A stretch of DNA of 64,000 nt from Bailinhaonella thermotolerans (GCF_003594875.1 NZ_QZEY01000023.1:62001-126000), one strand, 5' to 3'. Shown: positions 7,894-16,852, numbered from the stretch's first letter. A program made the numbers and translations. Notes: a model not told the origin generated them from the letters alone.

Positions 7894-8802
7894 TCAGAGG
7901 TCGAGCACCAGGCGCGGGGTCAGCGAGCGGGACACGCAGATCATCATCGTGTCGCCGGCCGCCCGTTCCTCCGGGGTGAGCAGGGAGTCCCGGTGGTCCG
8001 GCACGCCGCCGAGGACGTCGGTCTCGCAGGTGCCGCACGTGCCCTCCTGACAGGACGAGAGCACCGGCACCCCGGCCTCCTCCAGCACGGAAAGGATCGA
8101 CCGGTCCGCGGGCACGGTGAGGGCCCGCCCGGACCGCGCCAGCTCGACCTCGAACGCCGCCCGGGGCCCGGCCCCGGCGTCCTCACGCGGCGTGAACCGC
8201 TCGACCCGCACCGAGCCCGGCGGGCACCGCCGCACGACCTCGTCGACCAGGCCGGACGGGCCGCAGCAGTAGACCAGGGCGTCCCCGGGCGACAGCGCGT
8301 CCAGGTCGGGGAACCCGGTCTCGTCCTGCGGATACAGCTCCACGCGGTCCCCGGTGAGCCGGTCGAGGAACGGCATCGACGCCCGCGTGCGCCCGCCGTA
8401 CACGAGCCGCCAGGGGACGCCCCGAGACTCCGCCTCGGCGATCATCGGGAGGATCGGCGTGATCCCGATGCCGCCGGCGACGAACAGGTACCGCCCGGCC
8501 GGGACCAGCTCGAACTCGTTGCGCGGCCCCCGCACCTCCAGTTCGTCCCCGGCCGCCAGCTCCTCGTGGACGTGCCGGGACCCGCCCCGGCCGGCGGGCT
8601 CATGCCGTACGGCCAGCTCGTAGGACGTGCGGTCGGCCGGGTCGCCGCAGAGGGAGTACGGCCGGGTCAGGGCGGGCGTGAGCACGAGGTCCACGTGGGC
8701 GCCGGGGGTCCACGGCGGGAGCGGGGCGCCGCCGGGGTCGCGCAGCGTCAGGTGCGCGACCCCCTCGGCGATCTCGCGCTTGCCCGCGACGACGAGCCTC
8801 AC
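7894..8802 (-). CDS. Phthalate-dioxygenase-reductase-type oxidoreductase (VanB-like)
   Basis: A 302-residue flavin reductase with the three-domain order of VanB/PDR proteins: an FMN/FAD-binding barrel with RPYSLCG, an NAD-binding domain with GGIGITPILPM and CCGPSGL, and a C-terminal plant-type [2Fe-2S] domain with SCQEGTCGTCET and the fourth cysteine in MMICVSRS. It passes electrons from NAD(P)H to the Rieske oxygenase encoded just upstream. Start GTG at 8802 overlaps the stop of a small intervening gene by four bases, so three genes are translationally coupled. Confidence 0.9.
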   Translation of the reverse strand: MRLVVAGKREIAEGVAHLTLRDPGGAPLPPWTPGAHVDLVLTPALTRPYSLCGDPADRTSYELAVRHEPAGRGGSRHVHEELAAGDELEVRGPRNEFELVPAGRYLFVAGGIGITPILPMIAEAESRGVPWRLVYGGRTRASMPFLDRLTGDRVELYPQDETGFPDLDALSPGDALVYCCGPSGLVDEVVRRCPPGSVRVERFTPREDAGAGPRAAFEVELARSGRALTVPADRSILSVLEEAGVPVLSSCQEGTCGTCETDVLGGVPDHRDSLLTPEERAAGDTMMICVSRSLTPRLVLDL

Positions 8803-8945
8803 CGGGCCGTCCCGTGCGCGGGGTGGTCGAGCAGGAAGTCCCAGATCTCGGCCGGATTCCCGGCCCGCCGTACGGCCCCGCAGTGGCAGACGCCGGTCAG
8901 CTCGTCGGTGCCGGGGACCCACTCGACCCGTAGCCGCCCGCTCAC
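8799..8945 (-). CDS. 48-residue CHCG protein between oxygenase and reductase genes
   Basis: A short but convincing gene. Starting at GTG 8945, whose GTGA overlaps the stop of the oxygenase gene, it runs 48 codons and ends in a TGA that overlaps the GTG start of the reductase gene. Both junctions are 4-base overlaps, the hallmark of coupled translation. The product begins VSGRLRVEWVPGTDELTG, contains VCHCGAVRRAG and ends near EIWDFLLDHPAHG. The two closely spaced cysteines flanking a histidine could bind metal or sit near an iron-sulfur centre. No family name is known to me. Its position implies a role with the Rieske oxygenase system, for example assembly or electron transfer; this is inference. 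Confidence 0.8.
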   Translation of the reverse strand: MSGRLRVEWVPGTDELTGVCHCGAVRRAGNPAEIWDFLLDHPAHGTAR

Positions 8946-9970
8946 GCGCCCTCGACCATCCGCTTGAGCAGGCGGCGCGCGGCCAGGCCGCCGGTGTCGA
9001 TGTTGATGCTGAGCTCCTGGTAGCCCTCGGGCTCGGCGGCGATGACCTTCTCCAGCAGGTCGAGCGCGCGCACGTCCTGGAGCACCACCGTGCGGTTGCT
9101 CTCCGCGAGGAACGCGCTGACCTCCTCGTCCTCACGGGCGAAGTCGCGGGAGACCATCCAGAAGTCGTGGGTGCTCGTCTCGGTCTCCGGCGTGATCGCG
9201 TAGACGATCTCGGCGTGGCAGGCGCGCGGGTCGTCCCCGTCGGCCAGCGGCGCCACCCCGGTCGGCGCGATGCGGCTGTGCAGCAGGTACAGGCACGGCG
9301 GGTGGTACTCGATGTCCTGCCACCGGTCGATGCGCCCGTCGATCCCCGTGGACCTCGCGTAGAACGGCGGGCACTCCACGTCGGTCATCCGGCGGCTGAC
9401 GTAGACGACCCCGGCCTTCTCGTCCACCTCGGTCGTGATCGGCGTCTGCGCCACCTCGGGCGTGCCGATGTAGCCCCCGTGCAGGTAGGTCTCGTGCGAC
9501 AGGTCCAGCAGGTTGTCCACCAGCAGCTCGTAGCGCGCGGCCAGCGGCTCCATCCCGCGCACGGTCACCCAGTCCGGCGAGTCGAGCCACGGCGCGCGCG
9601 GGATCGCCTGCGGGTCGGCCGCCTCGGCGTCCCCGATCCACACCCACACCAGCGAGTCCCGCTCCACCACCCGGTAGACGGGCACGCGCGCGGTCCGCGG
9701 GATCCGGGTCTGCCCGGGTACGGCGACGCAGCGGCCGTCCGGGGCGTACGTGAACCCGTGGTACCCGCACACGATCGTGTCCCCGTCGCGGTTGCCCTCG
9801 GACAGCGGGTACCTCCGGTGCACGCACCGGTCGTTGAGCGCCGCCACCTCCCCCGCCGACGTCCGGTAGAACACGATCGGCTCGCCGCAGATCGTCCGCG
9901 CGAGCATGCCCTCGCTCCCGATCTCCTTCCCGTAGGCGGCGACGTACCACTGGTTGCGCGGGAACGGCAT
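8942..9970 (-). CDS. Rieske non-haem iron oxygenase, vanillate O-demethylase oxygenase type
   Basis: A 342-residue Rieske oxygenase. The [2Fe-2S] site is CVHR near residue 48 and CGYHG about 20 residues later. The mononuclear iron site is in DNLLDLSHETYLH near residues 150-163. Length and the MPFPRNQWYVAAYGKEI start fit the VanA/phenoxyacetate-type single-component oxygenases, which O-demethylate vanillate or related methoxy-aromatics in the cytoplasm. Start ATG 9970 has AGGAG about ten bases upstream. The cluster order is IclR regulator, this oxygenase, small CHCG protein, reductase. Confidence 0.88.
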   Translation of the reverse strand: MPFPRNQWYVAAYGKEIGSEGMLARTICGEPIVFYRTSAGEVAALNDRCVHRRYPLSEGNRDGDTIVCGYHGFTYAPDGRCVAVPGQTRIPRTARVPVYRVVERDSLVWVWIGDAEAADPQAIPRAPWLDSPDWVTVRGMEPLAARYELLVDNLLDLSHETYLHGGYIGTPEVAQTPITTEVDEKAGVVYVSRRMTDVECPPFYARSTGIDGRIDRWQDIEYHPPCLYLLHSRIAPTGVAPLADGDDPRACHAEIVYAITPETETSTHDFWMVSRDFAREDEEVSAFLAESNRTVVLQDVRALDLLEKVIAAEPEGYQELSINIDTGGLAARRLLKRMVEGA

Positions 9971-10060
9971 GGCCGCGTGCTCCTCACCGGACGGCCCGAT
10001 ACGGGCGGGTTCAGGGAAACACGACGACTGTCCCCACTCGCCGCCCCCGCCTCCACCCCC

Positions 10061-10079
10061 GATTCCGTCCAACGGAATC
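10061..10079. promoter_or_regulatory. Perfect inverted-repeat operator upstream of the oxygenase operon
   Basis: GATTCCGT-cca-ACGGAATC, two perfect 8-bp arms around a 3-base spacer, lies 91 bases upstream of the oxygenase start and 86 bases beyond the IclR stop. IclR-family operators often have this form, so it is the best candidate site for the adjacent regulator. The rest of 9971-10164 is GA/CT-rich repeats with no gene. Confidence 0.65.
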
Positions 10080-10164
10080 CGCTTTCCCAGCGAGCGTCCC
10101 CAAGGACTCTCACCAGGACGCCTTCCCTGGGAGTCTCCCCGGAGAGCCCTCCCAGGAGGTCTCC

Positions 10165-11004
10165 CTAGGGAGTGGGGCGGCTCTGCCGTACCGAGTCGGG
10201 GGCGCGGAGGGCGCGGGGTGCGCCCAGCGCGCGGGAGATGCCGCGGGCGGCGGCGAGGACGGCCGGGACGAGCGGGAGGGCGGCGCGTTCGCGGGACGGG
10301 ACGACCACGGAGACGGCGGCGACCGCGCGGTCCCCGGGGCCGAAGACGGGGGCGGCCACCGAGAGGGCGACCAGCTCGACCTGGCCGTCGCTGATGGCCA
10401 CGCCGGTCCTGCGCACGTCGGCGAGGACGCGGCGCAGCTCGCCGGGGTCGCAGATCGTCTTGGGGGTACGGCGGAGCTTGGGCGCGGCGATCGCGCGTTC
10501 CTGCAGCTCCCGGTCGGCGTGGGCGAGCAGGGCCAGGCCGACCCCGGTGGCGCAGGCGTCGAACCGGCCGCCGACCCGGGTGAACACGTGCACCGCGTCG
10601 CGGCCGGAGATCCGCTCCAGGTAGACGACCTCCAGCCCGTCCAGCACGGCGAGCTGCACGTTCTCGTGCGTCGCCTCGTACAGGTCCTCCAGGAACGGCA
10701 TCGCGGCCTCGCGCAGCCCCAGCCCGCGCGGCGCGAGCGCGCCCACCTCCCACAGGCGCAGCCCGATCCGGTAGACCCCGCGCTCGTCCCGTTCCAGCGC
10801 GCCCCACCGGGTCAGCTCGGCGACCAGGCGGTGCGCGGTCGCGGGCGGCAGGCCGGCGCGGCGGGCGATCTCCGCGAGCGGCATCGCGGGCGTCTCGGGG
10901 GTGAACGCCGCGAGGATCGCCAGGACGCGCCGGGTGACCGGGGGCCGGGCGGGCCGATCTTGGGGCACGGCCGTACTCTGCCCGCGCCCGCCCGCGCCCG
11001 GCAA
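10165..11004 (-). CDS. IclR-family transcriptional regulator
   Basis: A regulator of 279 residues (TTG 11004) or about 267 residues if it starts at GTG 10968; neither has a clear ribosome site. The N-terminal winged helix is MPLAEIARRAGLPPATAHRL. The effector domain contains LAVLDGLEVVYLERISG, ACATGVGLALLAH and ALSVAAPVFGPGDRAVAAVS, all IclR hallmarks. IclR proteins commonly govern aromatic catabolism; this one lies immediately upstream of the Rieske oxygenase genes on the same strand with a perfect inverted repeat between, so it probably controls them. Confidence 0.88.
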   Translation of the reverse strand: MPGAGGRGQSTAVPQDRPARPPVTRRVLAILAAFTPETPAMPLAEIARRAGLPPATAHRLVAELTRWGALERDERGVYRIGLRLWEVGALAPRGLGLREAAMPFLEDLYEATHENVQLAVLDGLEVVYLERISGRDAVHVFTRVGGRFDACATGVGLALLAHADRELQERAIAAPKLRRTPKTICDPGELRRVLADVRRTGVAISDGQVELVALSVAAPVFGPGDRAVAAVSVVVPSRERAALPLVPAVLAAARGISRALGAPRALRAPDSVRQSRPTP

Positions 11005-11023
11005 GGGCCCCCGGGCGGGTCCG

Positions 11024-11671
11024 CTACCGGCCCGCGACCGGGGAGACGGGGGCGCGTTTCGGCACCGCGTAGACCACGAGGCCGCCGCGGTGGTGCCGCC
11101 CGCGCCTGCGGGAGACGCACTCGCAGGTCACGAGGGCCAGGCGCGGCGGGCCCGAGCGCGTGAGGACGTCGCGCGGCGGGTGGCCGCGGCGGAACGTGCG
11201 CCGGGCCACGATGCGGTACACCACGTGCTCGCCCCCGGCGGTCACGACCCTGACCGTGCTGCCGAGGGGCGCGCGGGCGAGGTCGTAGAAGGCCGCGGGG
11301 CCTCCCTCCGCCCCCTCGGCGTGCCCCGTGACCACGATCGTGCCCGCCGCCGACCCCGGCCGGGGCCCGTCCCGCCACCAGCCCAGCTTCCGCCGCGACG
11401 GCGCGTCGGGCAGTCCCCGGGCCCCGGGGCCGGCCGGCCGGATCGGGGCACGCACGCCGAGGGCCGGGATCACCAGCTCCACCGGGACGGACTCGGCGCG
11501 CTGCTCGACCGGGCGCGCGGGCGGCACGGCGGCGTCGGCGGGAACAGGCGGGACGATCCCGGCGTTCAGCGGGCGCACGGCGGAGCCGTTCCCGGCCAGC
11601 AGCGACGTGCCGTACAGCATGAGGGCCGCGCCGAGCAGCAGGCTCAGCGCGGCGACGAGCTTCAGCACCAT
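11024..11671 (-). CDS. Class F-type sortase
   Basis: A 215-residue actinobacterial sortase. An N-terminal membrane anchor (residues 1-27) is followed by a proline-rich linker and the sortase barrel with LVIPALGVRAPI, LGWWRDGPRPG, the catalytic histidine in TGHAEG near residue 114 and the catalytic cysteine in LVTCECV near residue 180. The usual arginine is probably in RHHRGGLVVYA. It would act outside the membrane, joining sorted proteins to the wall or to each other. No protein with a clear sorting signal is encoded nearby; the chaplin-repeat protein at 41612-43903 lacks one. Confidence 0.85.
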   Translation of the reverse strand: MVLKLVAALSLLLGAALMLYGTSLLAGNGSAVRPLNAGIVPPVPADAAVPPARPVEQRAESVPVELVIPALGVRAPIRPAGPGARGLPDAPSRRKLGWWRDGPRPGSAAGTIVVTGHAEGAEGGPAAFYDLARAPLGSTVRVVTAGGEHVVYRIVARRTFRRGHPPRDVLTRSGPPRLALVTCECVSRRRGRHHRGGLVVYAVPKRAPVSPVAGR

Positions 11672-12062
11672 GGGCGGGCCCGCCCCGGGACATCCGCCGC
11701 CGGTACGGCTCGCAGTGGCATGGTTACCCCCTGGGATGGAACGTGCGGTTCCAGTACCCCAGAAAGCGGACGAAACGCCGCCGACAGGGACTCAGAGGCA
11801 CTCAGGTCCCATAAGTCAACAAGCGCCCCGTATGACCTATGTCACGCTTAAAGTTTGCAGTCTCTGAAATTTCCCAGCGCGTTGCCACGTTGACCCCCTC
11901 GTGGACAGCTATGCCGATTACGGGCAGGACGTAACCCGCCCCGCCATGCTGCCGGAACTTCTTCGCTGATCGCGCCGTCCCGGTCCGCCGTCCACCACGC
12001 TCGCGAAGCCGTACAACCGGCTCCGGCCGCCCGTGTCCGCATGTGAGAAACCCGAGGGAAGT
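11672..12062. other. Divergent intergenic region upstream of the DHA2 exporter
   Basis: No gene in these 391 bases. It is AT-richer than its surroundings at 11800-11900. It contains the small inverted repeat TGAC-ctat-GTCA near 11830 and the palindrome GAAATTTC near 11868, both possible regulator sites for the exporter gene. A GGTACGGCTCGC core is at about 11701. No regulator gene adjoins it, so which protein binds is unknown. Confidence 0.4.
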
Positions 12063-13640
12063 ATGACCGCCACCTCCGCGCCGCCCGAGGCCGTGGCCGA
12101 CGGAGCACCGCGCACCTCGCGCAGGCAAGTGCTCCAGGCCCTGTCCGGGCTCCTGGTGGGCATGTTCGTGTCCATCCTGGCGTCGACGATCGTGTCGAAC
12201 GCCCTGCCCACGATCATCGCCGACCTGCACGGCTCCCAGACGGTCTACACGTGGATCGTCACGTCGGAGCTGCTGGCCATGACGGCCACGGTCCCCCTCT
12301 GGGGCAAGATGGCCGACCTCTACAGCAAGAAGCTGCTGATCCAGCTCTCGCTGGGCCTGTTCGTCATCGGCTCGCTCGTCGCCGGCCTCACGCCGAACGT
12401 CGAGGTCCTCATCGTCAGCCGGGTCATCCAGGGCCTCGGCGCGGGCGGCATGTCCGCGCTGGCCATGATCGTCTCGGCCGCCCTGATCCCGCCGCGTGAG
12501 CTGGGCCGTTACTCCGGCTTCTTCGGCGCGGTCTTCGGCGTCGCGACCGTCGCGGGCCCGCTGATCGGCGGCGTGCTCGTGGACACCTCCTGGCTGGGCT
12601 GGCGCTGGTGCTTCCTCATCGGCGTGCCGTTCACGGTCGTCGCGATCATCCTGCTGCAGCGCACGCTGAACCTCCCGGTCGTGCGCAAGCAGGTCAAGGT
12701 GGACTACCTCGGCGCGTTCCTGATCACGCTCGGCGTCTCGACCCTGCTCATCTGGTCCTCGCTGGCCGGGCAGAAGTTCGAGTGGGTGTCCGGCTGGACG
12801 TTCGGCCTGGTGGCCGGCGGCCTGGTCGTCCTCGCGCTCGCGGTCCTCGTCGAGTCCAGGGCCGCCGAGCCGATCGTGCCCCTGCGCATCTTCCGCAACC
12901 GCACGGTCACCCTGGCCACCATCGCCAGCGTCCTGGTCGGCGTGGCGATGTTCGGCGGCACCGTGTTCCTGTCGCAGTACTTCCAGATCGCCCTGGGCAA
13001 GTCCCCGACGGTCGCCGGCCTGATGGGCCTGCCGATGGTGTTCGGCCTGCTGGTGTCCTCCACGATCGCCGGTCAGCTCATCACCAAGTGGGGCAAGTGG
13101 AAGGGCTTCCTGGTCGCCGGCGCGGTGATCATGCTCGCCGGCATGGGCCTGCTCGGCACCATCGGCGGCGGCACGGCCACCCCCGTCCTCATGGCGTACA
13201 TGGCCGTGCTGGGCGTCGGCGTCGGAATGCTGATGCAGAACCTCGTCCTGGCCGCCCAGAACGACGTGCCCCCGCAGGACCTCGGCGTCACCACGTCCAC
13301 CCTGACCTTCTTCCGGAGCATGGGCGGCGCGGTCGGCGTCAGCGCCCTCGGCGCGGTCCTGGCCAACCGGGTGACCAGCCTGATGACCGAGAAGCTCGGC
13401 CCGATGGCGGCGGCGGGCGGCGGTGGCGGCGGCGAGAACGCCGTCCCCAACGTCCACAAGCTCCCGCCCCAGATCGTCAAGGTCATCCAGGACGTGTACG
13501 CCACGGCCACGGCGGACCTGTTCAAGATCGGCGTCCCGCTGACCATCCTGGCCCTGCTCGCGGTCCTCTTCATCAAGGAGAAGCCGCTGCACACCCAGAC
13601 GGTCGGCGAGCGTCTCGCCCAGGAGACGGCCGCCCACTAG
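12063..13640 (+). CDS. DHA2-family MFS drug exporter (EmrB/QacA type, about 14 TM)
   Basis: A 525-residue major-facilitator exporter. It has the DHA2 landmarks SNALPTIIADLHGS after TM1, PLWGKMADLYSKK between TM2 and TM3, SRVIQGLGAGGMSAL (motif B) and a GPLIGGVLVD motif C region. About 14 hydrophobic segments are visible. A glycine/alanine-rich extracellular loop (AAAGGGGGGENAV) precedes the last helix. The start ATG at 12063 is preceded by GAGGGAA. Proton-driven drug or metabolite efflux is expected; the substrate is unknown. It is a single-gene unit ending in a strong terminator. Confidence 0.9.
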   Translation: MTATSAPPEAVADGAPRTSRRQVLQALSGLLVGMFVSILASTIVSNALPTIIADLHGSQTVYTWIVTSELLAMTATVPLWGKMADLYSKKLLIQLSLGLFVIGSLVAGLTPNVEVLIVSRVIQGLGAGGMSALAMIVSAALIPPRELGRYSGFFGAVFGVATVAGPLIGGVLVDTSWLGWRWCFLIGVPFTVVAIILLQRTLNLPVVRKQVKVDYLGAFLITLGVSTLLIWSSLAGQKFEWVSGWTFGLVAGGLVVLALAVLVESRAAEPIVPLRIFRNRTVTLATIASVLVGVAMFGGTVFLSQYFQIALGKSPTVAGLMGLPMVFGLLVSSTIAGQLITKWGKWKGFLVAGAVIMLAGMGLLGTIGGGTATPVLMAYMAVLGVGVGMLMQNLVLAAQNDVPPQDLGVTTSTLTFFRSMGGAVGVSALGAVLANRVTSLMTEKLGPMAAAGGGGGGENAVPNVHKLPPQIVKVIQDVYATATADLFKIGVPLTILALLAVLFIKEKPLHTQTVGERLAQETAAH

Positions 13641-13693
13641 ACCACCCTGGAAACCGGCCGCCGCGGCCCACCCACCCCCGCGGCGACCCCCGG

Positions 13694-13726
13694 AAGGCCG
13701 CCCCGTCCACCCGACGGGGCGGCCTT
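13694..13726 (+). terminator. Intrinsic terminator after the DHA2 exporter
   Basis: A 14-bp stem, AAGGCCGCCCCGTC pairing with GACGGGGCGGCCTT around CACCC, followed by T's. It ends the exporter transcript 54 bases after the stop codon. Confidence 0.85.
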
Positions 13727-13914
13727 TCACATCCCTGAGACGCCCGCTCCCCGTGGCCTTTTCGGTACGGCCTGAGCCCCCGCCGCCACGCGGCTCACCT
13801 GGCGTGAGCCGTACGGCCGGGGGGCCGGGCGGGCGAGGGGCGGGGCCCGCGGGCTTTTAGGGCCGGGGTTAGGGGATAGGAGGGGACTGGTCTTTTCGAG
13901 GGGAGGCGGTCGTT

Positions 13915-15570
13915 GTGACGGACACCGGCGGGACCGGCGGCGGGACCGGGGGTGGGCGGTACGGGCTCACCAACCGGCAGGGCCATCCGGTCTACGACAA
14001 TCAGAACCAGCGGACGGTGGGGGCCCGCGGGCCCGCGACGCTGGAGAACTACCAGTTTCTGGAGAAGATCAGCCACTTCGACCGGGAGCGCATCCCGGAG
14101 CGGGTGGTGCACGCGCGGGGGGCCCTCGCGTACGGCTACTTCGAGGCGTACGGCAAGGTCGGGGACGAGCCGATCGAGCGGTACACCCGCGCGAAGCTGT
14201 TCCAGCAGGAGGGGAAGCGCACCGACGTCGCGGTGCGGTTCTCGACGGTGATCGGCGGGCGGGACTCGGCCGAGACCGCGCGCGACCCGCGCGGCTTCGC
14301 GATCAAGTTCTACACCGAGGACGGCAACTGGGACCTCGTGGGGAACAACCTGGCGGTCTTCTTCGTCCGGGACGCGATCAAGTTCCCCGACGTCATCCAC
14401 GCGCTGAAGCCGGACCCCGTGACGTTCCGGCAGGACCCGAACCGGATCTTCGACTTCATGTCGATGACGCCGGAGTCCATGCACATGCTGGTCAACCTGT
14501 TCAGCCCGCGCGGGATCCCGGCGGACTACCGGCACATGCAGGGGTTCGGGGTCAACACCTACAAGTGGGTGAACCAGCAGGGCGACACCGTGCTGGTGAA
14601 GTACCACTGGATGCCCAAGCAGGGCGTGCGGAGCATGACCGAGGAGGACGCGGCCGCCGTGCAGGCCCACGACCTCGGGCACGCGACGAAGGACCTGTAC
14701 GAGGCGATCGAGCGCGGCGACTTCCCCGAGTGGGAGCTGCTCGTGCAGATCATGAGCGACGACGAGCACCCGGAGCTGGACTTCGACCCGCTGGACGACA
14801 CGAAGGTCTGGCCGGAGAACGAGTTCCCCGCGCTGCCCGTCGGGCGGATGGTGCTGAACCGCAACGTCTCCAACTTCTTCGCGGAGAACGAGCAGATCGC
14901 CTTCGGCACCGGCGTGCTGGTGGACGGGCTGGACTTCTCCGACGACAAGATGCTGGTCGGGCGGACGTTCTCCTACAGCGACACCCAGCGGTACCGCGTG
15001 GGCCCGAACTACCTGCAACTGCCGGTGAACCAGGCGAAGAACGCCGACATCCGGACGAACCAGCGCGACGGCCAGATGACGTACTTCGTGGACACCGGCG
15101 GCGAGAGCCCGCACATCAACTACGAGCCGTCGCTGCTGGACGGGCTGCGGGAGTCGGACTACGCCACGCCGGACGAGCAGGGGCCGGTGATCAGCGGGCG
15201 GCTGACCCGCAAGCGGATCCCGCGCACGAACGACTACGTGCAGGCGGGCCAGCGGTACCTGCTGATGGAGCCGTGGGAGCAGGACGACCTGGTGCGGAAC
15301 TTCGTGTCCGCGCTCACCCAGTGCGACCGGCGCATCCAGGAGCGCATGGTCTGGCACTTCCTGATGGTGGAGGACGACCTCGGCCTGCGCGTGGGCGAGG
15401 GCCTGGGCATCGAGCCGCAGGACGTCGCGCACCTGGAGCCGCTGCCGGGCCAGGACCTGACGGAGGAGGACCGGAACCGCCTGGCCAAACTGGGGCGCAA
15501 CGGGCCGCGCGACGTCTCCGGCCTGAAGATGACGCACGTCGTCCCGAACGAGCGCGCCACCCGATCGTGA
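13915..15570 (+). CDS. katA: Monofunctional haem catalase
   Basis: A 551-residue small/large-intermediate haem catalase converting hydrogen peroxide to water and oxygen in the cytoplasm. The catalytic histidine is in ERVVHARGA near residue 65, the distal asparagine in [11 protein letters not shown], and the proximal haem tyrosine in the signature [17 protein letters not shown] near residue 354. The start is GTG 13915 with GAGGGGAGG just upstream; a glycine-rich N-terminus precedes the core. The C-terminal tail after residue 490 is short, so the C-terminal domain of large-subunit catalases is absent. No peroxide regulator (OxyR, CatR/FurA) is adjacent. Confidence 0.95.
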   Translation: MTDTGGTGGGTGGGRYGLTNRQGHPVYDNQNQRTVGARGPATLENYQFLEKISHFDRERIPERVVHARGALAYGYFEAYGKVGDEPIERYTRAKLFQQEGKRTDVAVRFSTVIGGRDSAETARDPRGFAIKFYTEDGNWDLVGNNLAVFFVRDAIKFPDVIHALKPDPVTFRQDPNRIFDFMSMTPESMHMLVNLFSPRGIPADYRHMQGFGVNTYKWVNQQGDTVLVKYHWMPKQGVRSMTEEDAAAVQAHDLGHATKDLYEAIERGDFPEWELLVQIMSDDEHPELDFDPLDDTKVWPENEFPALPVGRMVLNRNVSNFFAENEQIAFGTGVLVDGLDFSDDKMLVGRTFSYSDTQRYRVGPNYLQLPVNQAKNADIRTNQRDGQMTYFVDTGGESPHINYEPSLLDGLRESDYATPDEQGPVISGRLTRKRIPRTNDYVQAGQRYLLMEPWEQDDLVRNFVSALTQCDRRIQERMVWHFLMVEDDLGLRVGEGLGIEPQDVAHLEPLPGQDLTEEDRNRLAKLGRNGPRDVSGLKMTHVVPNERATRS

Positions 15571-15655
15571 CCCGGTGAGGCGGCGCGGGGAACGCCGTCC
15601 CGCGCCCGCGCCGCCTCGCCCCTTCGCCTCGCCCCGCCGCCCGTACGGCCCGCCC

Positions 15656-15770
15656 GCGCACCGCCCCGCCGCGCACCGCCCCGCCGCGCGCCGCCCCGCC
15701 GCGCACCGCCCCGCCGCGCACCGCCCCGCCGCGCACCACCCCGCCGCGGACCGCCCCGCCGTACGGCTGA
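15656..15770. repeat. 15-bp tandem repeat ending in GCCGTACGGC
   Basis: About seven copies of a 15-bp unit (gcgcaccgccccgcc, with small variations) stand between the catalase gene and the HprK-like gene. The last unit runs directly into the palindrome GCCGTACGGC at 15758-15767. The interval 15571-15901 holds no convincing gene, although a frame continuous with the following gene reads through the repeat as HRPAA multiples. Confidence 0.85.
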
Positions 15771-15901
15771 GCCGCGCCACGCTCGCCGCTCCCCCGCCCC
15801 CGGTCCCGGGTGGGTTCGGGGGCGGGGGCTGGGTGGGGGGCGTACGCTCGGATGGTCGAACGGGCTGGTCAGGGCCTGGGAGTGCGAGACGGGCGGGTGC
15901 G

Positions 15902-16837
15902 GTGGTCGGGCTGCGGCTGGAGCGGGACGGGGTCTCGGTGCGGGTGGCCGGGCCGCGCGCGCCGGTGGTGGAGGTGGCCGGCCGGGCGCACCCGTGGCTC
16001 ACCCCGAGCCGGGCCGACGAGCCGCGTGACGGGGAGTGGACCGTCTCCATGGGGGCCGGCCACACGCCGCTGAGCGACCTGATCCGGGTGCTGCCGGGCA
16101 CGGGCGCGCTGGTGGACGAGCCCAACCGGGTCCTCGTGGCCGATCCCGCGGACCCCTCCGACGCGCTCCGGCTGGCCCGCGCGGTCCTGCGCCGCCGCCT
16201 GGCCCGGCGCGGCGACCTGTACCTGCACGCCTCCGCCGTGGACCTGGGGAACGGCCGCGCGGTCGCCCTCCTCGCCGACGCGGGCGGCGGCAAGACCACG
16301 ACCGCGCTCTCCCTGCTGGCCTCCGCGGGCCCGGCCGCGCGCCTGCTGTCCAACGACGACCTGTCCGTGCGGCTGGGCGAGGACGGCGGGAGGGTCCTCG
16401 GCCTCGGCTGGCCCCGGTCCGTCTGGATCCGCGCCGCGTCGGCGCCGCTCCTGCGCCGCGCCGGCGCCGCCGTGCCCGACCCGCCGCCGGACGCGCCGTA
16501 CGCCGTCTACCGTCCCGCCGAGATCGCCGGGCTGCTCGGGCGGGGCGTCGCGCCGTACGCCGACCTGGGCGCGCTGGTCTTCCTGCGCCTCGGCGGCTCC
16601 GGCGACGGGCCCGCGCGGCTCACGCCGTACGAGACGGCGACGGAGCTGGGCCGGCACGCGCAGCGGGCGGACCCCGACCACCCGGAGCTCGACGAGTTCC
16701 TGCCCGGCCCCGGCCCGGACCCCGCGACCCTCGCCGGCCTGGCCAAACGGCTGCCCGGGTACGGCCTGGCGCTGTCCCCGGAGGCGCTGCCCGGGCTCGC
16801 CCGCACGCTCGGCGGGCTCCTGAACGCCCTGGATTGA
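15902..16837 (+). CDS. HPr-kinase-like P-loop protein
   Basis: About 311 residues from GTG 15902, chosen because the upstream in-frame sequence is repeat-derived and a GGGCGGG box precedes it. The core resembles HprK-related/PEP-carboxykinase-like P-loop kinases: YLHASAVDLGNGRAVALLADAGGGKTTT cannot be written whole here but runs from about residue 108, with the Walker A loop ADAGGGKTT and the downstream LLSNDDLSVRL. True HprK residues for HPr phosphorylation are not convincing. Such stand-alone proteins often occur beside PqqD-like or peptide-modifying genes, but none is seen here. Function unknown beyond nucleotide binding. Confidence 0.7.
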   Translation: MVGLRLERDGVSVRVAGPRAPVVEVAGRAHPWLTPSRADEPRDGEWTVSMGAGHTPLSDLIRVLPGTGALVDEPNRVLVADPADPSDALRLARAVLRRRLARRGDLYLHASAVDLGNGRAVALLADAGGGKTTTALSLLASAGPAARLLSNDDLSVRLGEDGGRVLGLGWPRSVWIRAASAPLLRRAGAAVPDPPPDAPYAVYRPAEIAGLLGRGVAPYADLGALVFLRLGGSGDGPARLTPYETATELGRHAQRADPDHPELDEFLPGPGPDPATLAGLAKRLPGYGLALSPEALPGLARTLGGLLNALD

Positions 16838-16852
16838 GGCGATCCATCCCTA

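Noticed and set aside
11802-13730. Minus-strand frame of 642 codons opposite the DHA2 exporter
   Set aside because: The product is a meaningless His/Gln/Asp-rich string; the plus-strand frame has a full membrane-transporter pattern.
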